In this document: positions 6,412 to 11,635 of the stretch, in pieces
Position numbering within the stretch: position 1 is the stretch's first letter
Layout of the letters: each line of letters begins with the position of its first letter
Source of the DNA: Deltaproteobacteria bacterium
GTDB taxonomy: Bacteria; Desulfobacterota; Desulfobaccia; Desulfobaccales; 0-14-0-80-60-11
Length of the DNA stretch: 11,635 bases
Assembly: GCA_019308625.1 (NCBI GenBank)
Contig: JAFDHU010000039.1
Location: 1 to 11,635 of the forward strand
Direction: 5' to 3'
Notes under the pieces: generated by a model
The model's input: only the letters and a program-made list of their open reading frames with translations
Databases searched by the model: none
What the model was told of the DNA's origin: nothing
Position numbers and translations under genes: made by a program

Positions 6412-6462
6412 GCCGGAGCGGTCTCCAGATTTGCTGGCCGCCAGCCTCCGGCTCCGGGAGAC
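6412..6462. repeat. Interleaved inverted repeats (A-B-hairpin-A'-B')
   Basis: Two perfect pairs are interleaved: GCCGGAG (6412-6418) with CTCCGGC (6446-6452), and GTCTCC (6421-6426) with GGAGAC (6457-6462). Between them lies a small hairpin GCTGG-CCG-CCAGC (6433-6445). The A-B-A'-B' order is that of an H-type pseudoknot or of two alternative, mutually exclusive stems. If transcribed on the minus strand it would be in the leader of the 70-aa gene. No known RNA family was recognised. Confidence 0.35.
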
Positions 6463-6699
6463 GGCCTTTGGCCCCTTTTACCCTTTGCGGTCCCCGTATT
6501 CAAGCAAAATTTGGGGCTGCGGCGGACGCATCCGGACGGCAGACACAGACCGCCTGTTTCTGGCCAGCTTGCACCTTGCATCTTTCCGCCGCTCTGAATA
6601 ATATCAGATGAACTTTTATGCTGGCAGCGGCTCCGAACCGGCCCAAAAAAGACAGGTGTCATTTCCGGCTGACTTTGTTAGAGTAACGGGGGAGTACCT

Positions 6700-6819
6700 A
6701 TGGAAGCGCCGCCGGCCCGAGAGAGCCCGGCGCGGCAGTTTCTGGGAAGAACCGTGAACGGATCACGTGCTTTTCGGAAAAAATTAATGCTCAAAATGAT
6801 TGATTTCCTGTCATTCTGA
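6700..6819 (+). CDS. Possible 39-aa small protein or leader peptide
   Basis: ATG at 6700-6702 opens a 39-codon frame ending in TGA (6817-6819). It is preceded by GGGGGAG with about 5 nt spacing, one of the best ribosome-binding sites in the window. The product begins MEAPPARESPARQF and has a basic middle (RAFRKKLMLKM) and a hydrophobic end (IDFLSF). It lies 126 nt before fabF in the same direction and so could be a leader peptide or an independent small protein. Against it: no homologue is recognised, no convincing promoter is seen, and the last codons fall in a repeat unit. Confidence 0.3.
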   Translation: MEAPPARESPARQFLGRTVNGSRAFRKKLMLKMIDFLSF

Positions 6820-6854
6820 TCATTCTGAGGCCCTGCAGGGGCCGAAGCATCTGG
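6811..6854. repeat. Intergenic palindromic repeat unit (REP-like)
   Basis: TCATTCTGA occurs twice back to back (6811-6819 and 6820-6828). The second copy runs into a GC-rich palindrome CCCTGCAGGG (6831-6840), which extends with a one-base bulge to GG...CC, then CCGAAGCATCTGG. The pattern TCATTCTGAG...hairpin...CGAAGMATCTG (M = A or C) resembles widespread dispersed intergenic repeats found in many bacterial genomes. Only one unit is in this window, so its dispersed nature is inferred. Confidence 0.5.
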
Positions 6855-6877
6855 ACCCTTGGCTTTCAGCTCGGGGT

Positions 6878-6892
6878 GATAAGTGAATTATC
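6878..6892. promoter_or_regulatory. Small inverted repeat upstream of fabF
   Basis: GATAA-GTGAA-TTATC is a perfect 5-bp inverted repeat in the AT-rich stretch 54 nt before the fabF start. Its size and place would suit a dimeric repressor site, but nothing identifies a regulator. Confidence 0.25.
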
Positions 6893-6945
6893 TTCTGGCT
6901 TCTATTAAAACCTAACGTATTTGCACTTTTTCGGAGGCTTGACAC

Positions 6946-8256
6946 ATGGCAGGGAAAAAGCCCGTAGACCTGCGGCGGGTGGTGGTCACTGGTGTGGGCA
7001 TGGTGACTTCTCTGGGGCTTGACGCACCCACCATTTGGTCCCGCATCTTGGCCGGCGAGTCCGGGATTACGCGCCTCAGCAGCTTTACCCCGGAGTTTTT
7101 CGAGACCTACAAGGTTCCGGATGATTTCCCCATCATCGGCGGTGAGGTCGTCGGCTTTGACCTGAAGGAGATTCTCCATTCCCGCAAGAAAAACGTGACC
7201 AAAGAGGACTTAAAACAGGTCAAGTACACCGACCGGTTCACCCAGTTTGCCCTGGCCGCCTCCCTGGAGGCCATCAATGACTCGGGTCTGGACCTGGAAG
7301 CCGAGGATCCGGACCGGGCGGGAGTCATCATCGCCAGCGGTATGGGCGGGGTGGGCTCCTGGGAAGAGTCCATGCTACGGCTCATCCGGGAGGGGGTGCG
7401 TCGGGTGTCCCCCTTCTTGGTGCCCAAAATGATCCCCAACTTGGCGGCGGGCAATGTGTCCATCACCTTCAAAGCCAAGGGCCCCAATATCGCCCTGTCC
7501 ACCGCCTGCGCCGCCGGCTCCCATGCCATCGGCATGGCCCTGCGCTCCATCCAGTTGGGGGAGGCGGATCTGATGGCCGCCGGCGGCAGCGAAGCGGCCA
7601 TTACCCCTTTGACCATCACTGGCTTCTACCGCATGGGCGCCCTGGCCACCGGCTACAATGACCAGCCGGCCGCGGCCAGCCGGCCCTTTGATGCCAAGCG
7701 CTGTGGCTTTGTCATGGCTGAAGGGGCTGGCATCCTGGCCCTGGAGGAACTGGAGCACGCCTTGGCCCGGGGAGCCAGGATCTATGCGGAAATCATCGGC
7801 TTCGGCATGAGCGGCGACGCTTACCACATCACCGACCCCCACGTGGAAGGGGCCAAGCGCTGCATGCTCATGGCTTTAAAGGATGCCGGCATCTCCCCGG
7901 AGGAGGTTGACTACGTCAATCCTCATGCCACCGCCACCTCGGTGGGGGACAAGAACGAAGCCCGGGCCATTCTGGAGCTCTTTGGGAGCAGGCAACCCCT
8001 GGTCAGCGCCACCAAGTCCCTGACCGGCCACCTGCTGGGCGCTGCCGGCGCCGTGGAGGCCATTTTCACGGTGCTGTCCCTCAAGGATGGCGTGGTGCCG
8101 CCCACCATCAATCTTACCGAGCTGGACCCGGAATGTGCAGGCCTGGAATACGTGATGGACCAAGCCCGGGCAGCGCCCCTTAAGTATGCGGTGTCCAATT
8201 CCTTCGGATTCGGCGGCACCAACGCCACCCTGGTGTTCAAGCGCTTTGAGGAATAA
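6946..8256 (+). CDS. fabF: Beta-ketoacyl-ACP synthase II (FabF-like)
   Basis: This is a condensing enzyme that extends acyl-ACP with malonyl-ACP in type II fatty-acid synthesis, or a close relative. Landmarks: VVVTGVGMVTSLG (12-24), the nucleophile Cys188 in STACAAGSHAIG, first His327 in NPHATATSVGDKNEA, Lys357 and second His362 in SATKSLTGHLLGAAGA, and the terminal SNSFGFGGTNATLV (417-430). The Cys-His-His triad is complete. The 436-aa length is somewhat above the usual 410-415. The extra residues lie largely around 50-95, where an additional charged segment (HSRKKNVTKEDLKQVKYTDRF) replaces the shorter FabF loop. The usual NAHGTST reads NPHATAT. The ATG at 6946 has a GGAGG ribosome-binding site 8 nt upstream (6933-6937). 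No acpP or fabG adjoins it, so it may be a stand-alone or specialised paralogue, not the housekeeping copy. Confidence 0.92.
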   Translation: MAGKKPVDLRRVVVTGVGMVTSLGLDAPTIWSRILAGESGITRLSSFTPEFFETYKVPDDFPIIGGEVVGFDLKEILHSRKKNVTKEDLKQVKYTDRFTQFALAASLEAINDSGLDLEAEDPDRAGVIIASGMGGVGSWEESMLRLIREGVRRVSPFLVPKMIPNLAAGNVSITFKAKGPNIALSTACAAGSHAIGMALRSIQLGEADLMAAGGSEAAITPLTITGFYRMGALATGYNDQPAAASRPFDAKRCGFVMAEGAGILALEELEHALARGARIYAEIIGFGMSGDAYHITDPHVEGAKRCMLMALKDAGISPEEVDYVNPHATATSVGDKNEARAILELFGSRQPLVSATKSLTGHLLGAAGAVEAIFTVLSLKDGVVPPTINLTELDPECAGLEYVMDQARAAPLKYAVSNSFGFGGTNATLVFKRFEE

Positions 8257-8263
8257 AGACCGC

Positions 8264-8312
8264 CGGATTTCAGGGTTCGGCCCCCGGCTCTGATTCCCCG
8301 CCCTGAAAACCG
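8264..8312 (+). repeat. Long-loop inverted repeat between fabF and kinase
   Basis: CGGATTTCAGGG (8264-8275) pairs with CCCTGAAAACCG (8301-8312): 11 pairs plus one A-A mismatch, closing a 25-nt C-rich loop. It starts 8 nt after the fabF stop and could be a 3'-end structure or attenuator. No U-run follows, so it is not a standard intrinsic terminator. Confidence 0.45.
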
Positions 8313-8342
8313 CGGCGTTCCCTCAGAACAGCGGCAGCCGTT

Positions 8343-9683
8343 ATGTCCAGAAATTCCGACACCATCCGCATCGCCATTATCGTGGAGCGCGACTACGCCG
8401 CCTGCCTGCCCTTGGCCCTGCCCTACTCCGTGTTGGGCTACCCCTTTATCCAGGTGGATTTTTTCCAGGGCGGCTCCCGGGAGGCGCGGCCGGAAACCGT
8501 TCTGGACCCGCACAACCTAACTGCCCGGCTTCCCGGCACCCCTCCCGAAGGGCCGGCCAACCTGGTCACCGGGCCCGGCGCCCCGGTGCTGGAAAGCCTG
8601 CTTTGCCAGTTTTACGAGCTGCGCCAGAAAATTGAGGTCAACTCCGGCATCCTGCTTACCGTCACCGACGCTGTGGTCACTATTGACGAAAATCACCGCA
8701 TCATCGGCTACAACTACGGGGCCGAAAAGATGTTGGGTTATACCCGACAGGAGGCCCTGGGCCAGGATCTGAGGATTCTTATCCCACCCCCTCACAAGGA
8801 AGTGCATCACGAATACGTGCGCCGCTTCCTGGCCACCCGGGAGCCCCGGGTCATCGGCCGGCATGTGGAGCTTACGGCTCAACGCCGGGACGGCAGCGAG
8901 TTCCCTATGAGCATTTCCTTCTCGGTGGCCGAAATTCGCGGCAACCTGTACTTCACCGGCATCATCCGGGACATCAGCGAATACAAAGAGATGCAGGAGC
9001 GTCTGCTGCAATCCGAGCGCCTGGCCGCGGTGGGCAACACCGTCACCCATATCGCCCACGAAATCAAAAACCCCCTGGCCATCATCGGCGGCTTTGCCCG
9101 GCAGCTGCAGAGGGCCCCGGCCCTGGGCCCCAAGGAGCGGGAAAAACTGGGCATCATGGTGGAGGAAGTAGGCCGCTTGGAAGCCATGATCGCCGAAATG
9201 CGGGACTTTGTCCGGCGCCCGCCCTCCAGAAAGCGGTTAGGGGACCTGGAGGAGCTCCTGGAGGAGACCCTGGACCTGTTTCAGGAGGCTTTCGCGGAGC
9301 AGCACATCCGGGTGCACCGCCTCCGGGACGCCCCCCTGCCGCCGCTCCGCTTTGACCCCCAGCAGCTCCACCAGGTGCTGGTTAATATTTTCAAAAACGC
9401 CCTGGAGGCCATGCCCCGGGGGGGTGAGCTGACGGTGGCCACCAGGGTGCAGGAGGGCCAAGCCGAGGTCAGCATTTCGGATACCGGAGAAGGCATGCCT
9501 CCGGAGGTGAGGGCCAGGATTTTTCAGCCTTATTTCACCACCAAGGAGAAAGGCACCGGCCTGGGTCTGGCCATCTGCCGGAACATCCTGGAGGAGCACG
9601 GCGGCCACATCCTGGCCGACAGTGCCCCGGGGAAGGGCACCACCTTCACCCTGCGGCTTCCCCTGGAGGATACCGGAGATTGA
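8343..9683 (+). CDS. Soluble PAS-domain sensor histidine kinase (NtrB/FixL type)
   Basis: This is a cytoplasmic two-component sensor kinase; no membrane span is visible. Layout: an unassigned N-terminal region (1-95); a PAS domain (about 97-212) with RDGSEFPM (182-189) and FTGIIRDISEYKEMQ; a short coiled linker; HisKA with phospho-acceptor His239 in HIAHEIKNPL; then the ATPase domain with N-box NIFKNALEAM (348-357), SDTGEGMP (379-386), F-box FQPYFTT (394-400) and GTGLGLA (404-410). The PAS region IPPPHKEVHHEYVRRF matches FixL-type PAS domains. His155 aligns with the FixL haem-ligating His and Arg161 with Arg206 of Bradyrhizobium FixL, whereas the Arg220 position is Val175. Haem binding is therefore possible but unproven. 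The ATG at 8343 has only a weak ribosome-binding site. No receiver or regulator gene is adjacent, so its partner is unknown. The 167 nt after it lead to the ABC ATPases. Confidence 0.93.
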   Translation: MSRNSDTIRIAIIVERDYAACLPLALPYSVLGYPFIQVDFFQGGSREARPETVLDPHNLTARLPGTPPEGPANLVTGPGAPVLESLLCQFYELRQKIEVNSGILLTVTDAVVTIDENHRIIGYNYGAEKMLGYTRQEALGQDLRILIPPPHKEVHHEYVRRFLATREPRVIGRHVELTAQRRDGSEFPMSISFSVAEIRGNLYFTGIIRDISEYKEMQERLLQSERLAAVGNTVTHIAHEIKNPLAIIGGFARQLQRAPALGPKEREKLGIMVEEVGRLEAMIAEMRDFVRRPPSRKRLGDLEELLEETLDLFQEAFAEQHIRVHRLRDAPLPPLRFDPQQLHQVLVNIFKNALEAMPRGGELTVATRVQEGQAEVSISDTGEGMPPEVRARIFQPYFTTKEKGTGLGLAICRNILEEHGGHILADSAPGKGTTFTLRLPLEDTGD

Positions 9684-9738
9684 AGGCCCTTCGCCAGCTT
9701 TCCGGAGCCTGGGGATTGGCTCTCGGGGCAGAAGGGGA

Positions 9739-9765
9739 AGCCCCCCGGCAATGCCGAAAGGGGCT
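9739..9765. repeat. Two-part hairpin between kinase and oppD-like gene
   Basis: AGCCCC (9739-9744) pairs with GGGGCT (9760-9765); inside, CGGC (9746-9749) pairs with GCCG (9753-9756) over an AAT loop. The arms are joined by an internal loop of C against AAA. A further short pair CCCTG/CAGGG follows near 9772-9787. The structure sits in the 167-nt gap and could end the kinase transcript or lie in the leader of the transport genes. There is no clear U-tract, and no known riboswitch is recognised. Confidence 0.4.
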
Positions 9766-9850
9766 CGGCCGCCCTGCTTCCCAGGGAAATGTTTCTACCG
9801 GATACAGGGCTAAGAGCGCTGGCAGCCCAGCCTTTTGTCCTGATGCGGTG

Positions 9851-10828
9851 ATGCCCGCTGACTCTCAGCTTCTGGAAATTCGCGGCCTCCAGGTCCATTT
9901 CCACCTGCCTGGTGGCCGTCTCCGGGCCGTAGGCGGCGTGGACCTGGCCCTGGCCCCCGGGGAAACCCTGGGCCTGGTGGGGGAGAGCGGTTGCGGCAAG
10001 ACAGTCACCGCCTTATCTATCCTGCGGCTCATTCCCTGTCCGCCAGGGGAGGTGGCGGGGGAAATTTTGTTTCACGGTCAGGACCTGCTCCGTTTGCCGG
10101 AGCCGCGGCTTCGGGACATCCGGGGCGACCGGATCGCCATGGTCTTCCAGGAGCCCATGACCGCCTTGAACCCGGTGTTCACCATCGGCGAGCAGGTGGC
10201 CGAAGGCCTTAGGCAGCACCGGGGCCTCTCCCGGCGGGAGGCCCTGGCTGAAGCCGCCCGGGTCCTGGCCCGGGTGGGCCTGCCCGATCCCTCCCGGCGC
10301 CTGTCCCAGTACCCGCACCAGCTCTCCGGCGGCCTGCGCCAGCGGGTTCTTATCGCCATGGCCTTGGCCTGCGACCCCGAACTGCTCATCGCCGATGAGC
10401 CCACCACGGCCCTGGATGTCACCATCCAGGCCCAGATTCTGGCCCTGCTCAAGACCCTGCGGGACGAACTGGGACTGGCCGTGCTTTTCATCACCCACAA
10501 TCTGGGCATCGTGGCCCAGACCGCGGACCGGGTGGCGGTGATGTACGCCGGCCTGCTGGTGGAGGAGGCGGCCACCGGGGAGCTGTTCCGCCGCCCCAGC
10601 CATCCTTACACCCGAGGTCTGCTGGCCTCCGTCCCCAAGTTGGACTTTCACCACCCGCCAGGCCGGGTGGCGGCCGCCATCCCCGGCCAGGTCCCCAACC
10701 TGTATGAACCTCCGGCCGGTTGCCTGTTCCGGGAGCGCTGCCCGGAGGCCCGGCCCCGTTGCCTGGAGGCGCCCCCCTGGGTGGAGGTCGGCCCCGGCCA
10801 CCGGGTGCGCTGCTGGCTGTTCCAGTGA
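9851..10828 (+). CDS. Oligopeptide/dipeptide ABC transporter ATPase, OppD/DppD-like
   Basis: This is one of the two ATPase subunits of a peptide- or nickel-type ABC importer, acting at the inner face of the membrane. Numbered from the ATG at 9851 (325 aa, the family norm): Walker A GESGCGKT (44-51), Q-loop Gln100 in VFQEPMTALNP, signature LSGGLRQR (158-165), Walker B LLIADE (178-183), D-loop ALD and switch His216 in FITHN. The C-terminal family domain includes HPYTRGLL and PGQVPNLYEPPAGC, then Cys291, Cys297, Cys304 and Cys321, a spacing that in some OppD-type subunits holds an iron-sulfur cluster. The frame stays open back to a TTG at 9680, but homology begins just after 9851, so the longer start is rejected; a GTG at 9848 is also possible. 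No strong Shine-Dalgarno is seen. Permease genes are not in the window; the substrate is unknown. Confidence 0.93.
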   Translation: MPADSQLLEIRGLQVHFHLPGGRLRAVGGVDLALAPGETLGLVGESGCGKTVTALSILRLIPCPPGEVAGEILFHGQDLLRLPEPRLRDIRGDRIAMVFQEPMTALNPVFTIGEQVAEGLRQHRGLSRREALAEAARVLARVGLPDPSRRLSQYPHQLSGGLRQRVLIAMALACDPELLIADEPTTALDVTIQAQILALLKTLRDELGLAVLFITHNLGIVAQTADRVAVMYAGLLVEEAATGELFRRPSHPYTRGLLASVPKLDFHHPPGRVAAAIPGQVPNLYEPPAGCLFRERCPEARPRCLEAPPWVEVGPGHRVRCWLFQ

Positions 10829-10838
10829 GAAGGCACCC

Positions 10839-10919
10839 ATGATTCGGCCGCATTTAAAAATTCAGTCAAATGAAGCTCTGAACAGATGGAGCGGACGGCC
10901 TGAAACTGTTCAATCGTAA
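10839..10919 (+). other. Possible 26-codon mini-ORF in the oppD-oppF gap
   Basis: ATG 10839-10841 to TAA 10917-10919 encodes 26 residues beginning MIRPHLKIQ, with GAAGG about 5 nt before the start. The gap is AT-richer than the flanking genes and also contains an inverted repeat TGAACAG (10879-10885)/CTGTTCA (10906-10912). It may be just intergenic spacer; coding is doubtful. Confidence 0.15.
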
Positions 10920-10951
10920 GGTCCCCAGCAGATAAACAGGCACTGGTACCA

Positions 10952-11635
10952 ATGCCGGACATCCTCCTGGAAACCCGAAACTTGAGCCGCTATTTCCGCC
11001 TCACCGGGGCATGGGGGACGGGGCCGCTGCTCAAGGCGGTGGACGGCGTGAATCTGGCCCTCATGGAAGGCGAAACCCTGGGCCTGGTGGGGGAGAGCGG
11101 CTGCGGCAAGTCCACCTTGGCCCGTATCATCCTGGCCCTGCTGCCCCCCACCCGGGGGGAGGTGTGGTTTGCCGGGGAAAACGTCTTCCGGCTGCCCGCC
11201 GCCCGCCTGAAAAAGCTGAGGCGGCAGATGCAGATCATATTTCAGGATCCTTACTCCTCCCTCAATCCCCGCATGACGGTCAAACGCATCCTGGAGGAGC
11301 CCTTTGTCATTCATGGCCTGGGAAGCGCCGCCCAGCGCCGTCAGTGGACGGAAGAGCTTCTCTTAGAGGTGGGCTTAAGCCCCGAGCACCTGGAGCGCTA
11401 CCCCCACGAATTCTCCGGAGGCCAGCGCCAGCGCCTGGGCATCGCCCGGGCCTTGGCCCTGCGGCCCCGGCTGATTGTGGCCGATGAGCCGGTGAGCGCC
11501 CTGGACGTCTCCATCCAGGCCCAGATCCTTAACCTGCTCATGGAACTGCAGGCCAAACACCGGCTCACCTATCTTTTCATCTCCCACGACCTCAGCGTCA
11601 TCTCTCAGGTCTGTACCCGAGTGGCGGTGATGTAT
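10952..11635 (+). CDS. Peptide ABC transporter ATPase, OppF/DppF-like, 3' end missing
   Basis: This is the second ATPase of the importer, partner of the OppD-like subunit. The window contains the first 228 codons, open to the edge; the family is usually about 320-330 aa, so roughly 100 residues are missing. Seen motifs: Walker A GESGCGKST (47-55), Q-loop Gln98 in IIFQDPYSSLNPR, signature FSGGQRQRLGIARAL (154-168), Walker B LIVADE (174-179), D-loop SALD and switch His212 in FISHDLS. The PYSSLNPRMTV phrase is typical of the OppF/DppF half, whereas PMTALNP marks the OppD half. The ATG at 10952 opens the homologous region (ILLETRNLSRYF) and lacks a clear ribosome-binding site. It lies 123 nt after oppD, an unusually wide gap for this pair, which is more often overlapping or nearly so. 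Confidence 0.94.
   Translation, partial: MPDILLETRNLSRYFRLTGAWGTGPLLKAVDGVNLALMEGETLGLVGESGCGKSTLARIILALLPPTRGEVWFAGENVFRLPAARLKKLRRQMQIIFQDPYSSLNPRMTVKRILEEPFVIHGLGSAAQRRQWTEELLLEVGLSPEHLERYPHEFSGGQRQRLGIARALALRPRLIVADEPVSALDVSIQAQILNLLMELQAKHRLTYLFISHDLSVISQVCTRVAVMY

Larger units (their letters stand above)
6385..6945. other. 561-nt divergent intergenic region
   Basis: This gap lies between the minus-strand small gene and plus-strand fabF. It holds a 12-nt palindrome (6394-6405), interleaved inverted repeats (6412-6462), a short ORF with a good ribosome-binding site (6700-6819), a palindromic repeat unit (about 6811-6854) and a small operator-like repeat (6878-6892). The last 120 nt are AT-rich and must contain the fabF promoter, but I see no hexamer pair good enough to annotate. 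A 90-codon minus-strand frame (6390-6662) has no recognisable domain and I leave it out. Confidence 0.7.

Noticed and set aside
6390..6662. 90-codon minus-strand frame upstream of the 70-aa gene
   Set aside because: No recognised family, composition unlike a folded protein (many Gly/Pro/Arg), no clear ribosome-binding site, and it spans the structured intergenic repeats.
9680..9850. N-terminal extension of the OppD-like ATPase to a TTG at 9680
   Set aside because: The start overlaps the kinase stop, the extra 57 residues have no family match, and the normal OppD length and N-terminus begin at ATG 9851.
9684..9850. Possible riboswitch in the kinase-oppD gap because of its G/C hairpins
   Set aside because: I compared it from memory with cobalamin, SAM, glycine and c-di-GMP class cores and saw no matching conserved bases; kept only as an unexplained hairpin.
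6946..11635. One operon of fabF, kinase and the two ABC ATPases
   Set aside because: Gaps of 86, 167 and 123 nt with hairpins between the genes give no support for co-transcription, and the functions do not form one pathway.
1..11635. Defence system, CRISPR array, prophage or transposon
   Set aside because: No regularly spaced direct repeats, no transposase, integrase, nuclease or toxin-like gene; all sizeable genes fall in housekeeping, signalling or transport families.

Overview
The window is high-GC bacterial chromosome, with G/C-rich third positions and long antisense open frames throughout. The gene set (UPF0280 protein, TrmO, KsgA, a DUF2062 protein, a SlyD-like FKBP, an NtrB/FixL-type kinase and OppD/OppF ATPases) best fits an anaerobic member of the Desulfobacterota, the old Deltaproteobacteria. 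That placement is an inference from gene content and style. No rRNA or other phylogenetic marker was tested.

Layout. Positions 19-6384 hold eight genes, all on the minus strand. In transcription order they are a 70-aa DUF6504-like protein, a PmtA/UbiE-like methyltransferase, a SlyD-like FKBP isomerase, a long-chain acyl-CoA ligase, a DUF2062 membrane protein, KsgA/RsmA, a UPF0280 protein and TrmO. The tightest block is ligase, DUF2062 and ksgA, with a 14-nt gap followed by a 53-nt overlap. The methyltransferase has its own candidate promoter and a structured leader. Positions 6385-6945 form a divergent intergenic region with hairpins, a palindromic repeat unit and one small ORF with a good ribosome-binding site. 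Positions 6946-11635 hold four plus-strand genes: a FabF-like ketoacyl synthase, a soluble PAS histidine kinase, and two peptide-type ABC ATPases. The second ATPase (OppF/DppF-like) is cut by the window edge.

How they work together. The minus-strand cluster mixes RNA modification (KsgA on 16S rRNA, TrmO on tRNA) with acyl/lipid chemistry (acyl-CoA ligase, possible phospholipid N-methyltransferase) and protein folding (SlyD-like). It looks like a housekeeping neighbourhood, not a single pathway. The plus-strand genes are separated by 86, 167 and 123 nt and need not be one operon. No response regulator sits beside the kinase, and no permease or binding-protein gene lies within the window beside the ATPases.

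I found no CRISPR array, insertion sequence, phage gene, tRNA or rRNA, and nothing that amounts to a clearly new system. The points most worth checking are the FixL-like PAS domain that keeps the candidate haem-ligand His but lacks the oxygen-sensing Arg, the altered second-His motif in the FabF homologue, the Cys-rich tails of the FKBP and the OppD-like ATPase, the structured intergenic elements, and the 39-codon ORF.
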